This document shows, piece after piece, positions 6,522-14,005 of a stretch of DNA of 64,000 nucleotides; positions within the stretch are counted from its first letter, which is position 1, and each line of letters starts with the position of its first letter. The notes under the pieces are model-generated. The model was given only the letters and a program-made list of their open reading frames with translations, searched no databases and was not told the DNA's origin. The position numbers and the translations under genes were made by a program. The stretch is from NCBI GenBank assembly GCA_022839995.1, contig JALHIN010000014.1:4672-68671 (forward strand). The letters run 5' to 3'. Source of the stretch: 79-D21 sp022839995 (GTDB lineage Bacteria; Synergistota; Synergistia; Synergistales; 79-D21).

Positions 6522-7547
6522 ATGCTGACAGAAAGGCAATACGAGGTCGTGATGGCGATTGTATTCGAATACATCCATACGGGCGAACCGGTCGGCTCGC
6601 GGTCGCTTTCGAAGAAATACCTGACCCGCATCAGTGCCGCGACGATCCGGAACGAGATGGCCGACCTGGAGGAAATGGGCTTCATCACCCAGCCCCACAC
6701 TTCTGCTGGCCGGGTTCCGACGAGCAAGGCCTTCCGGATTTACGTCGATTCTATCCTGGAGGGAAAGAGGCAGAAAAGCCCGGAACTCGCCGACAGGCTC
6801 CTTGACCTGAAACGGCAGCGTGCCGATTTCGAACAGGTTCTGGTGTACTCTTCCCAGCTCCTGAGCCGGGCCACGCAGACCGTCGCCCTTGCCGCTTCGG
6901 CTCCCTTGGCGCAGGTCCGGCTGGAGCGAGTCGAATTCGTCAGCATTGATTCGAACCATGCCCTTCTTCTGGTTGTCCTCCAGGGGCGCTTGATCCACCA
7001 GAAAATGCTCGCGTTCCCCTGTGAAATGCCCCGGGAGACCCTGGATGAAATTGCCAGGAGAATCAATGCGATAGCCTCCGGCAAACCCTGGGATGAAGTC
7101 CGCGATGGTCTCAGGATGTTCCTCCTGAACGAGCTGACCGAGGTTTCCGAAAGTTGTCGCCTGGCGATGACGGAAATCGACAGGCTCCTTTCGGCGGAGA
7201 ACTTTCGTTTCTTTACCACGGGAATTCACCACATCCTGAACCTGCCTGACTTCCAAGATATCGGACGGCTGCAGGCGATTCTCTCCCTCCTCGAGGAAGA
7301 GGAGGCGCTTTCGAGGATGGTCAGGCGCTACTCGGCAAAGGATGGGTTGAACATCGTCATCGGCAACGAGGACCCGGAATCCGGCCTGGGAGCCTTTTCG
7401 GCGCTCTTTTCTTCCTACAGCGGGAAAGGAACCCGTACGGTGCTCGGGTTGATCGGGCCGGTCCGGATGGATTACGAAAAAGCAATCGCCGCATTGGAAA
7501 CTGTTTGGGACGGTTTGTCCGAGAATGGGAATTTGGAGGGTCGCTGA
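6522..7547 (+). CDS. hrcA: heat-inducible transcription repressor HrcA
   Basis: HrcA is the repressor that binds CIRCE and controls class I heat-shock genes. The 341-residue protein begins with the winged-helix domain MLTERQYEVV...GSRSLSKKYL...SAATIRNEMADLEEMGF followed by TSAGRVPTSKAFRIYVD, a signature of the family, and continues into the GAF-like and C-terminal regions. ATG 6522 is used because of a GGGGGAGGTG site just upstream and because translation from the longer frame would begin upstream of or inside the operator. It heads a run of co-directional genes: grpE, dnaJ, prmA, rsmE, mtaB. Confidence 0.96.
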   Translation: MLTERQYEVVMAIVFEYIHTGEPVGSRSLSKKYLTRISAATIRNEMADLEEMGFITQPHTSAGRVPTSKAFRIYVDSILEGKRQKSPELADRLLDLKRQRADFEQVLVYSSQLLSRATQTVALAASAPLAQVRLERVEFVSIDSNHALLLVVLQGRLIHQKMLAFPCEMPRETLDEIARRINAIASGKPWDEVRDGLRMFLLNELTEVSESCRLAMTEIDRLLSAENFRFFTTGIHHILNLPDFQDIGRLQAILSLLEEEEALSRMVRRYSAKDGLNIVIGNEDPESGLGAFSALFSSYSGKGTRTVLGLIGPVRMDYEKAIAALETVWDGLSENGNLEGR

Positions 7548-7567
7548 AGGATTGGGGAGGAATTGCA

Positions 7568-8143
7568 ATGTCTGAACAGTATAGGCCGAAGGCAAGCGAC
7601 GAGGAAGGAAACAACGGTCGTGCCGCCCAAGAGGAAGCCGAGATCCTGAGTCCTGAAAAAGTGGCCGACGACAGGGCTGAATTGGAGGAAAAGCTCAGGG
7701 AAACCGAAAAGGCCGTCGAAGCCCTGAGACAGGAAGGCCTAAGGATAAAGGCGGACTTTCTGAATTACCGTGCCCGGGTCGAACGGGATTCGGCGCGAAT
7801 GAAACTTCTTGCTGCGGAAAGCGCGATCCTGAACCTTCTTCCGGTGCTGGACAACCTGGATCGGGCGATCGGATCTGCCGAAAGCAAACAGGGGGAAGCT
7901 CTCCTGGAGGGAGTCAAGCTGGTCCGTTCACAGTTTTTCACAGCCCTTCAGGGGATGGGCCTGGAAGAAATCGAGGCCGAGGGGTGTCTGTTCAACCCGG
8001 AAACCCATGAAGCCGTTCTGGTTTCGCCTGTAGGGGACCCTTCGGAAGACGGGAAAATCCTGGAGGTCCTGCAAAAAGGCTATCGATTGGGAGACAGGGT
8101 TGTCCGTCCCTCGAAGGTCAGGGTCGGCCGGTATGACGGATAA
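7568..8143 (+). CDS. grpE: nucleotide exchange factor GrpE
   Basis: GrpE speeds ADP release from DnaK in the chaperone cycle. The 191-residue protein has the usual order: acidic, variable N-terminus; a long coiled coil about residues 38-75 with ADFLNYRARVERD; then LPVLDNLDRAIGS and the beta domain EGCLFNPETHEAV with GYRLGDRVVRPSKVRVG at the end. A GGGGAGG site precedes ATG 7568. It lies between hrcA and dnaJ; the dnaK gene usually found between grpE and dnaJ is missing from the operon. Confidence 0.95.
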   Translation: MSEQYRPKASDEEGNNGRAAQEEAEILSPEKVADDRAELEEKLRETEKAVEALRQEGLRIKADFLNYRARVERDSARMKLLAAESAILNLLPVLDNLDRAIGSAESKQGEALLEGVKLVRSQFFTALQGMGLEEIEAEGCLFNPETHEAVLVSPVGDPSEDGKILEVLQKGYRLGDRVVRPSKVRVGRYDG

Positions 8144-8168
8144 TCCCGTAGATTGAGGGGGGATCCGT

Positions 8169-9293
8169 TTGGCCGCCATGGATGACCCGAAAGGGTACTA
8201 CCGTCTCCTGGAGGTTCCTCCCGGCGCCTCCCAGGAAGAGATCAAGAAGAGCTATCGGAGGCTTGCCAGGACCTACCATCCCGATGCCAACCCGGGGAAC
8301 CCGGAGGCCGAAGAACACTTCAAACTGGTCAACGAAGCCTACGCAGTGCTGGGTGACCCTGAAAAACGGGAACAGTACGATCGATTCGGAACCGTCGGTA
8401 ACGGTATGGGCGGATACGGTCCCTTCCGCGGGCAGGACCCGTTCAGCGACATGTTCGGGGACTTGTTCGAGACATTTATGGGCGGCGGGCAACGGGCCCG
8501 GGCGAACGCTCCCCGCCAGGGAAGCGACCTGGAAGCCGCGGTTCGGATCTCCCTGAAGGAGGCAGCATCCGGAACCACCCGGAAGGTTACGGTTTCCCGA
8601 AGGGAGCAATGCGACCGGTGCGGGGGGTCAGGAGCCGAACCGGGCACAAAAGCGGAGACCTGTCCCAACTGCAGAGGCAGTGGACAGGTCGAGCAGGCTG
8701 CCAGGACTCCTTTCGGCCACTTCGTGACGGTGGTGCCCTGCGCTCGCTGCGGGGGCACCGGCCGTGTCATTCCGAACCCCTGCACGGAATGCTCCGGGCA
8801 GGGGCTAAAAAAAACCCGGCGCGAAATCGAGGTGCGAATCCCGTCGGGGGTTGACACCGGAAACCGCCTGAGGGTCAACGGAGGCGGAGAGGCAGGAATC
8901 AACGGAGGGCCGCCCGGGGATCTTTTCGTTCACATCGAGGTCGAACCGGATCCGCTTTTCATTCGGGATGGGAACGACTTGCACACGCAGGCGGTGATTT
9001 CCTTCCCGCAGGCCGTGCTGGGGTGCCAGGTGGAAATCCCCTCCCTGGATGGAACGGAGAAAAAGGAACTGCCAGCCGGTACTCGGCCGGGAGATACCTT
9101 TCGCTTGAAGGGAAAGGGGATGCCGCGGCTTCGCGGAGGCGGCAGAGGCGACCTGATCGTTCACGTGGATGTCGACATCCCCAGGAACCTGACGGAAAAA
9201 GCCAGGCATCTCGTTGAAGAACTTGCCGAGGAAATGGGTACGCCGGTACAGCCGCCGGGCTTTCTCGACAGGCTGAAGACCTGGCTTTCCTGA
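8169..9293 (+). CDS. dnaJ: chaperone protein DnaJ
   Basis: Full-length type I Hsp40 of 374 residues. The J domain is at residues 8-73 with HPD at 37-39; a Gly/Phe-rich linker follows (about 74-110); four CxxCxGxG zinc repeats start at Cys148, 165, 191 and 205; then the substrate-binding C-terminal domains. It delivers substrates to DnaK and stimulates its ATPase. TTG 8169 is the upstream start candidate, after GAGGGGGGA; ATG 8178 would remove three residues and is equally possible. It directly follows grpE with a 25-base gap. Confidence 0.96.
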   Translation: MAAMDDPKGYYRLLEVPPGASQEEIKKSYRRLARTYHPDANPGNPEAEEHFKLVNEAYAVLGDPEKREQYDRFGTVGNGMGGYGPFRGQDPFSDMFGDLFETFMGGGQRARANAPRQGSDLEAAVRISLKEAASGTTRKVTVSRREQCDRCGGSGAEPGTKAETCPNCRGSGQVEQAARTPFGHFVTVVPCARCGGTGRVIPNPCTECSGQGLKKTRREIEVRIPSGVDTGNRLRVNGGGEAGINGGPPGDLFVHIEVEPDPLFIRDGNDLHTQAVISFPQAVLGCQVEIPSLDGTEKKELPAGTRPGDTFRLKGKGMPRLRGGGRGDLIVHVDVDIPRNLTEKARHLVEELAEEMGTPVQPPGFLDRLKTWLS

Positions 9294-9332
9294 AACTGCG
9301 AAAGCATCCCGGTTCGTGGTAGGATTGATTCG

Positions 9333-9360
9333 AGGGAGGGAGGCGTCAGCCTCCCTCCCT
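9333..9360 (+). terminator. hairpin between dnaJ and prmA (partial terminator or processing site)
   Basis: AGGGAGGGAGGC and its exact reverse complement flank a GTCA loop. There is no U-run after it, and prmA begins about 24 bases later in the same direction. It could lower readthrough from the heat-shock genes into prmA or protect the 3' end of the dnaJ message. Confidence 0.55.
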
Positions 9361-9383
9361 TGGCTATTCGGGGGGTGAAAACG

Positions 9384-10253
9384 GTGGGGGAAAAAGAATC
9401 TTTCTGGTGGTACATAACCCTGGAGACGAAAAGCGGGAACGAGGAAACCCTGGCGTCTCTCGCAGAACTTTCAGGGAGCATCGGATCCGAATTTTTCGAA
9501 GGCAACGGCCGCATCGGAGTTCGTGCCTATTACCGCAGTCATTTTGAATTGGGGTACTGGTTGAAGCGGCTTGGAGACATCCTGAAACCCTGGCCGGAAA
9601 TCGGCATTCGGGACATGGGCAAGATCGAAAACCGAGCCTGGCACACCACCTGGAAAGAGGCCTTCCCTCCGCTTGAAGTCGGGAGGAACCTCGTCGTGAT
9701 GGCTCCATGGCACCAGGGATCCGAACCCCCGGGGAAAACGGCTCTTTACGTTTATCCCGGCAGCGCCTTCGGAACGGGATACCATGAAAGCACGCAAATC
9801 GTCCTGGAGTTGATGGAGGACTTCCTGAAGCCCGGAATGGAAGCCGCAGACATCGGAACCGGATCGGCAATCCTGGCGATTGCCGCGGTCAAGCTGGGTG
9901 CGAAGAGATGTTGGGCTCGAGACATCGATCCGGCCGTCCTTGCCGAAGCAAGGGAAAACTGCCGGCTGAACGGGATAGCGGAAGAAACCGTGCTGATCGA
10001 GCAGGGAGACCTGCTCAAGGGTTTCACGCGCCGGGTGGACATTCTTACCGCGAACATCGTCCTCGAGCCCCTGTTAATGCTGCTGCCTTCAGTACCGGTC
10101 GTGCTCAGGCCGGGGGGGAAGGCCGTCTTTTCGGGGCTGGTGAAGAAAGAAAGGGAACAGTTCCTTGAAGCGCTGGCAAAAACCGGGCTTGAAAGCGTCC
10201 AGGAGCGGACGAAGGGAGAATGGTGGGGTGTCGCTGCCCAGGCTGCGTCTTGA
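9384..10253 (+). CDS. prmA: ribosomal protein L11 methyltransferase
   Basis: PrmA methylates ribosomal protein L11 using S-adenosylmethionine. The C-terminal half holds the SAM fold: FGTGYHESTQ, DIGTGSAILAIAAVKLGA (motif I), the acidic ARDIDP loop, and ILTANIVLEPL (motif IV). The N-terminal ~100 residues form the substrate-recognition domain. The protein is 289 residues, in the family range. GTG 9384 is preferred because of the G-rich site before it and because TTG 9360 lies in the upstream hairpin. It overlaps the next gene, rsmE, a pairing (dnaJ-prmA-rsmE) common in Gram-positive-like genomes. Confidence 0.9.
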   Translation: MGEKESFWWYITLETKSGNEETLASLAELSGSIGSEFFEGNGRIGVRAYYRSHFELGYWLKRLGDILKPWPEIGIRDMGKIENRAWHTTWKEAFPPLEVGRNLVVMAPWHQGSEPPGKTALYVYPGSAFGTGYHESTQIVLELMEDFLKPGMEAADIGTGSAILAIAAVKLGAKRCWARDIDPAVLAEARENCRLNGIAEETVLIEQGDLLKGFTRRVDILTANIVLEPLLMLLPSVPVVLRPGGKAVFSGLVKKEREQFLEALAKTGLESVQERTKGEWWGVAAQAAS

Positions 10254-11016
10254 ACGGTGCGCCGATCTCGGCGGGGGGATGTGGAAGGTCGACGAAGGCC
10301 AGGCCCGTCACCTTCTTAGGGTACTGAGAATTCCTCCCCGAGGCGAGGTCGAAGGCCTCATTGCCGGTAAACGGTGGCGGATGGCACTGGAAATTTCCGG
10401 AGAAGGGCTTTTTGCCAGGACACTCTACCAGGTCCCGGAAGCGGGGCATCCTCCCCGTATCGTGCTCCTGGCCTCACTTTTGAAGGGAAACGATTTCGAA
10501 CTCCTTTTAAGGGGGGTAACCGAAATTGGAGTCTCGACGATCGTGCCGATAGCGGCCTCACGATCCGTGCCCCGCTACAGCGGACCCGAAGCAGGGAAAA
10601 AGTTGCTGCGGTGGAAACGAATCCTGGAGGAATCGACCCGACAGTGCGGAGCTCCGGTAATCCCCGAAATAACTGCCCCTGTTCCTCTGGAAAAGGCTGT
10701 AGAAGTCGGCCTCCCGCCCTATCGGATCGCAGGATTCCTCGGAGAAAGGGCGATGCCGGTCGGGAGTTTCCCCCCGCGGCCCGAGGCGACCGTGGCGATC
10801 GGTCCTGAGGGGGATTGGGATGACCGGGAGAAACAGGTCCTGCTGGAGGCCGGTTTCTGTCCCGTTCGCCTTGGGCCTTTCGTGATGAAGGCCGTTACTG
10901 CAGCGATTGTCGCTTGTTCCTATCTTGTCCTTGCCTGGGAGGCCAACGTCATTGGGAAAAATCGAGGGGAAGAAGTTTCGGATCCGGGTCCTGGGATGCA
11001 GGACGAACCAGTATGA
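10228..11016 (+). CDS. rsmE: 16S rRNA (uracil1498-N3)-methyltransferase
   Basis: RsmE is a SPOUT-class enzyme that methylates U1498 of 16S rRNA. The 262-residue protein shows an N-terminal PUA-like part (QARHLLRVLR), LLASLLKGNDFELLLRGVTEIGVSTIVPI, the ESTRQCG motif that matches the E-[AQ]-xxQxxR region, and the knot IGPEGDWDDREKQVLLEAGF with RLGPFVMKAVTAA near the end (RLGPxxLRxETA in most homologues). GTG 10228 lies 11 bases after AGGGAG and overlaps prmA by 26 bases; other starts are possible because the open frame extends upstream. Its 3' end overlaps mtaB by 65 bases. Confidence 0.9.
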   Translation: MSLPRLRLERCADLGGGMWKVDEGQARHLLRVLRIPPRGEVEGLIAGKRWRMALEISGEGLFARTLYQVPEAGHPPRIVLLASLLKGNDFELLLRGVTEIGVSTIVPIAASRSVPRYSGPEAGKKLLRWKRILEESTRQCGAPVIPEITAPVPLEKAVEVGLPPYRIAGFLGERAMPVGSFPPRPEATVAIGPEGDWDDREKQVLLEAGFCPVRLGPFVMKAVTAAIVACSYLVLAWEANVIGKNRGEEVSDPGPGMQDEPV

Positions 11017-12253
11017 AGCGGAAGCCGTCGCTTCAGCCCTCGTCCTTCGGGGAGCCCGCCCCTCCGAGGAAGAGTGGGATGTTGCGGTCCTGCTTTCCTG
11101 TACGGTCACTTCGGAGGCCGACAGGAAATGCCGCCAGCAGGTCCGGCGGTTGAGGCGGGAAAACCCTCAAGGGGTGATCGTCGCCGCCGGTTGCTGGGCC
11201 CAGGAACTCGATGAAGAGGAAGGCGCGAAAATCGGTCTCGACGCGATCGTCGGGAACCGGCTGAAGGCCGCTTTACCGGAAATCCTCGAGAAGATCCTGG
11301 CAGAAGGGACCAGGCCTCGAGCCCCGGTTGTCTGCCGGCTCCCGAGCCCGCCGAACGGGGATTGGGACAAGCTTTCCGTGGAGAGGACAACCCTGCGCAC
11401 GCGGGCCTTCATAAAGGTCCAGGAAGGGTGCGATCATTACTGCTCCTATTGCATCGTTCCCTATGTACGGGGGGGGCCGGTTAGCCGGGATTCAGGGGAA
11501 ATCCTGGAAGAAGTTCGGAGAGTGGCCGTTGCGGGTTGCCGCGAGGTTGTCCTGACCGGTGTCCACCTGGGCCTGTACCGGCACGGGGAAGGAGGGGGGC
11601 TGGCGCGGCTCGTGAGGGAGATAGCGAAGACTCCCGGGATCTGCCGTATCCGCTTCGGTTCGATCGAACCCTTTGCCCTTGACGAAAACCTGGTCCGGAC
11701 CCTGGCGGAAACACCCGGGTTCTGTCCCCACCTTCATCTTCCGCTTCAAAGCGGTGACGACGGGGTCCTCCGCGCGATGCGCCGCGGATACAGTGCTGCG
11801 GAATTCCGCCGGATCGTCGAGAAGGTTCGCGGACTGTGGCGGGAGAAAATTCATTTTTCCACCGATCTGCTCGTGGGGTTTCCAGGCGAATCCGATGCAG
11901 CGTTCGAAAACACCCTCGCTCTTGTCCGGGAACTGGAATTTGGCAAACTCCACGTGTTTCCCTACTCCAGGCGTCCCGGGACGGAGGCGGCCTGCATGAA
12001 GGGGCAGGTGCCGGAAGCAGTTGTGCGGGCCCGCTGCGAGGCGGGGATCCGCCTGGGGGAGAATCTGCTGGAACGCTACGCCGCTTCTTTCATAGGGAAA
12101 ACCGTGCCCGTCCTGGTTGAAAAGAGAAAGGGAAAAGAAGCACGGGGGCTTACCCCGCACTTCCTTCCAGTTCACTGGAATGGAGGAGGGGAAACCGGCG
12201 GGGTCTGCGACGTGGAGGTCAAGGGGTACAAAAGCGGAAAGCTTTTGGGGTAG
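10952..12253 (+). CDS. mtaB: tRNA (N6-L-threonylcarbamoyladenosine37-C2)-methylthiotransferase
   Basis: MtaB is a radical-SAM enzyme that converts t6A37 of tRNA to ms2t6A. The 433-residue protein has the UPF0004 domain with its cluster cysteines (16, 50, 81), the radical-SAM CxxxCxxC motif at 160, 164, 167 (GCDHYCSYC), the HLHLPLQSGDD motif near 265 and a C-terminal TRAM-like region. RVLGCRTNQYEAE at the N-terminus is MtaB-type rather than MiaB-type. TTG 10952 lies six bases after GGGAGGCC inside the end of rsmE; the longer frame to 10907 would add 15 unrelated residues. Confidence 0.92.
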   Translation: MGKIEGKKFRIRVLGCRTNQYEAEAVASALVLRGARPSEEEWDVAVLLSCTVTSEADRKCRQQVRRLRRENPQGVIVAAGCWAQELDEEEGAKIGLDAIVGNRLKAALPEILEKILAEGTRPRAPVVCRLPSPPNGDWDKLSVERTTLRTRAFIKVQEGCDHYCSYCIVPYVRGGPVSRDSGEILEEVRRVAVAGCREVVLTGVHLGLYRHGEGGGLARLVREIAKTPGICRIRFGSIEPFALDENLVRTLAETPGFCPHLHLPLQSGDDGVLRAMRRGYSAAEFRRIVEKVRGLWREKIHFSTDLLVGFPGESDAAFENTLALVRELEFGKLHVFPYSRRPGTEAACMKGQVPEAVVRARCEAGIRLGENLLERYAASFIGKTVPVLVEKRKGKEARGLTPHFLPVHWNGGGETGGVCDVEVKGYKSGKLLG

Positions 12254-12279
12254 GATTTCGCGTTTGAACTTCCGGACTA

Positions 12280-12308
12280 TTGTTCCTTCCTGAAAGCTGG
12301 GATAAAAT
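12280..12308 (+). promoter_or_regulatory. predicted promoter of the HIT-rpsU-yqeY operon
   Basis: TTGTTC (12280-12285), 17 bases, TAAAAT (12303-12308). ATG 12307 overlaps the -10 box and therefore cannot be the start of translation from this promoter. Confidence 0.55.
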
Positions 12309-12339
12309 GACTCCATCCTGCATGGACGGGGTGAACGGC

Positions 12340-12678
12340 TTGGCGGGTACCTGTGTCTTCTGCGAAATCATTGAAGGACGCAGAAAAGCCGAGATTCTTC
12401 ATGAAGATCCCGAGGTCCTGGCTTTCAAGGACATCCTCCCGCAGGCTCCGACGCATATCCTGATCGTCCCGAAGGCGCATTTCCCATCTGTAGCCACGGT
12501 GGATCCTGAAGTCTGGGGAAAGGTCATGTCGGTTGCGGTGAAGCTTGCGGAAAAACTCGGGATCGAAGGGGAAGGGTTTCGCCTCGTGATCAACGATGGC
12601 CCGAAGGCGGGACAGACTATCCCTCACCTTCACGTGCACCTGTTGGCGGGACGGTCGTTCCGCTGGCCACCGGGATGA
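12340..12678 (+). CDS. HIT family protein (histidine triad nucleotide-binding hydrolase)
   Basis: HIT proteins cleave nucleotide phosphoramidates or related nucleotides. The 112-residue protein has CVFCEII at the N-terminus, ALKDILPQAPTHILIVPK-like core (here AFKDILPQAPTH), and the HIT triad HLHVHLL near residue 100 with the preceding NDGPKAGQTIPH. The start is set at TTG 12340 because a GGGGTG site is seven bases upstream, the usual family start is just before CxFC, and the ATG at 12307 lies in the -10 box; ATG 12322 is a fair alternative. It stands before rpsU and yqeY. Confidence 0.9.
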   Translation: MAGTCVFCEIIEGRRKAEILHEDPEVLAFKDILPQAPTHILIVPKAHFPSVATVDPEVWGKVMSVAVKLAEKLGIEGEGFRLVINDGPKAGQTIPHLHVHLLAGRSFRWPPG

Positions 12679-12708
12679 GCGTGGGTGGCATGAAAGGGGG
12701 GATTCGGG

Positions 12709-12888
12709 ATGACAACTGTCGTTCGCAAGGACAATGAATCGATCGAAGACGCCTTGAGGCGTTTCAAGCGTGAAGTCTCCAAAGTGGGTGTTCTGCGCGA
12801 GGCGAGGCGCCACGAGCACTACCAGAAGCCGAGTGAGGCGAAGAAACTCAAGAGGGCGGCTGCGGCGAAGAAGAGGAAACGTTCCTAG
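12709..12888 (+). CDS. rpsU: 30S ribosomal protein S21
   Basis: A 59-residue basic protein translated from ATG 12709: MTTVVRKDNESIEDALRRF, then EVSKVGVLREARRHEHYQKPS and a Lys/Arg-rich tail. This is the full S21 pattern. S21 helps the 30S subunit bind mRNA at initiation. A GGGGGGATT site is upstream. Followed 16 bases later by yqeY, the classical rpsU-yqeY pair. Confidence 0.96.
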   Translation: MTTVVRKDNESIEDALRRFKREVSKVGVLREARRHEHYQKPSEAKKLKRAAAAKKRKRS

Positions 12889-12904
12889 CAGGGGAGGCCT
12901 TCGG

Positions 12905-13366
12905 GTGGAATTGCAGAATCGTATCCAGCAAGACCTTGTCCAATCGATGAAGGATCGCGACGAGCTTCGCCTGGGTACGCTCCGGATGTTGAAAGCTGCC
13001 CTGCAACTGGCCCAGGTGGAGAAGGGGAAAAACGAGCCCCTTTCCGACGAAGACGTTCTCGCGGTTATCCAGAGGCTGATCAAGCAAAGAAGGGAAGCGT
13101 GCGAGCAGTACAGGGCCCATGGCGCAGAGGATAGGGCAGCCCGCGAGCTTGAAGAGGCGAAGATCCTTGAAACCTACAGGCCCGAGCAGTTGAAAGATTC
13201 CGAAATCGAAGCGATGGCCCTGGAAGCCGCGCTTTCGGTCGGGGCAAAGGACTCCCGAGATATGGGGAAAGTCATGGGAGCTCTGATGCCGAAAGTCAAA
13301 GGGAAAGCGGAGGGCTCCAGGGTCCGTGAAGCGGTCGCCAGGCTGCTCGAAAAAGGCCTTCCCTAG
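12905..13366 (+). CDS. yqeY: GatB/YqeY domain protein
   Basis: This 153-residue protein is YqeY: LQNRIQQDLVQSMKDRDELRLGTLRMLKAALQ at the start, IKQRREACEQYRAHGAEDRAARELEEAKILETYRP in the middle, and GKVMGALMPKVKGKAEGSRVREAV at the end. The domain is the same as the tRNA-binding tail of GatB, and a tRNA-related function is suspected but not settled. GTG 12905 is preceded by GGGGAGG. It is the last gene before a terminator-like hairpin. Confidence 0.93.
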   Translation: MELQNRIQQDLVQSMKDRDELRLGTLRMLKAALQLAQVEKGKNEPLSDEDVLAVIQRLIKQRREACEQYRAHGAEDRAARELEEAKILETYRPEQLKDSEIEAMALEAALSVGAKDSRDMGKVMGALMPKVKGKAEGSRVREAVARLLEKGLP

Positions 13367-13388
13367 TTGAGACGTCGATCCTTTCTGA

Positions 13389-13420
13389 ACGAGGGGTGCC
13401 GAAAGGCTCCCCTCGTCCTT
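13389..13420 (+). terminator. terminator-like hairpin after yqeY
   Basis: ACGAGGGGTGCC and GGCTCCCCTCGT pair around a GAAA loop with one T-T mismatch; the following bases CCTTTCC form only a weak U-tract. It separates the rpsU-yqeY transcript from the nrd genes. Confidence 0.7.
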
Positions 13421-13468
13421 TCCGGTTCAAAGGTCCCAGGTTTGTCCCGAAACTCCCATCCTTAGACC

Positions 13469-13497
13469 CTGACAAGAGGGGAAAATCCGATTATAAT
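13469..13497 (+). promoter_or_regulatory. predicted promoter of nrdR-nrdD-nrdG
   Basis: CTGACA (13469-13474) and a perfect TATAAT (13492-13497) are 17 bases apart, 32 bases before the nrdR start. The short leader contains CCACCATATGTGG (13505-13517), a loose match to an NrdR box. Confidence 0.7.
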
Positions 13498-13528
13498 GGG
13501 TGAGCCACCATATGTGGGGGGTGAGAAG

Positions 13529-14005
13529 ATGAAATGCCCTATTTGTGGAGCTGGCGACACCCGTGTGATCGAAACCCGGACGGCCGACGAGGACCGCATC
13601 GTGCGTCGGCGTCGTGAATGCGTTTCGTGTCAGTCGCGGTTCACGACCTACGAGAGGCTTGAGCCCAGGACTCTTCTCTGGGTAGTTAAGAAGGACGGTC
13701 GAAGGGAAGCCTTCGACAGGGAAAAGCTCCTCAAGGGAATGGCCAAGGCCTGCGAGAAACTGCCGGTCCCGCTCGAGAGAATCGAAGAAGCGGTGGCCGA
13801 AATCGAGGAATCCCTGCGAAACACGGGACAGGGGGAAATCTCGAGCGTGCGCGTTGGAGAAATGGCCATGGAAAAACTGAGGGGCCTCCACCAGGTTGCC
13901 TACGTCCGTTTTGCTTCGGTATACCGGGAATTCACCGACCTCTCGGGCTTTACCCGGGAAATTTCCAAACTCCTCGAAGAAAGGGATGAAAAGAATGGCC
14001 GATAA
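13529..14005 (+). CDS. nrdR: transcriptional repressor NrdR
   Basis: NrdR senses ATP/dATP and represses ribonucleotide reductase genes. The 158-residue protein has the N-terminal zinc ribbon (MKCPICGAGDTRVIETR...RRRRECVSCQSRFTTYER, four cysteines) and the ATP-cone domain (VVKKDGRREAFDREKLLKGM...) with the normal C-terminus. ATG 13529 follows a GGGGGGTGAGAAG site; the longer frame would begin in the -10 box. It overlaps nrdD by 11 bases, so repressor and class III reductase are co-expressed. Confidence 0.95.
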   Translation: MKCPICGAGDTRVIETRTADEDRIVRRRRECVSCQSRFTTYERLEPRTLLWVVKKDGRREAFDREKLLKGMAKACEKLPVPLERIEEAVAEIEESLRNTGQGEISSVRVGEMAMEKLRGLHQVAYVRFASVYREFTDLSGFTREISKLLEERDEKNGR

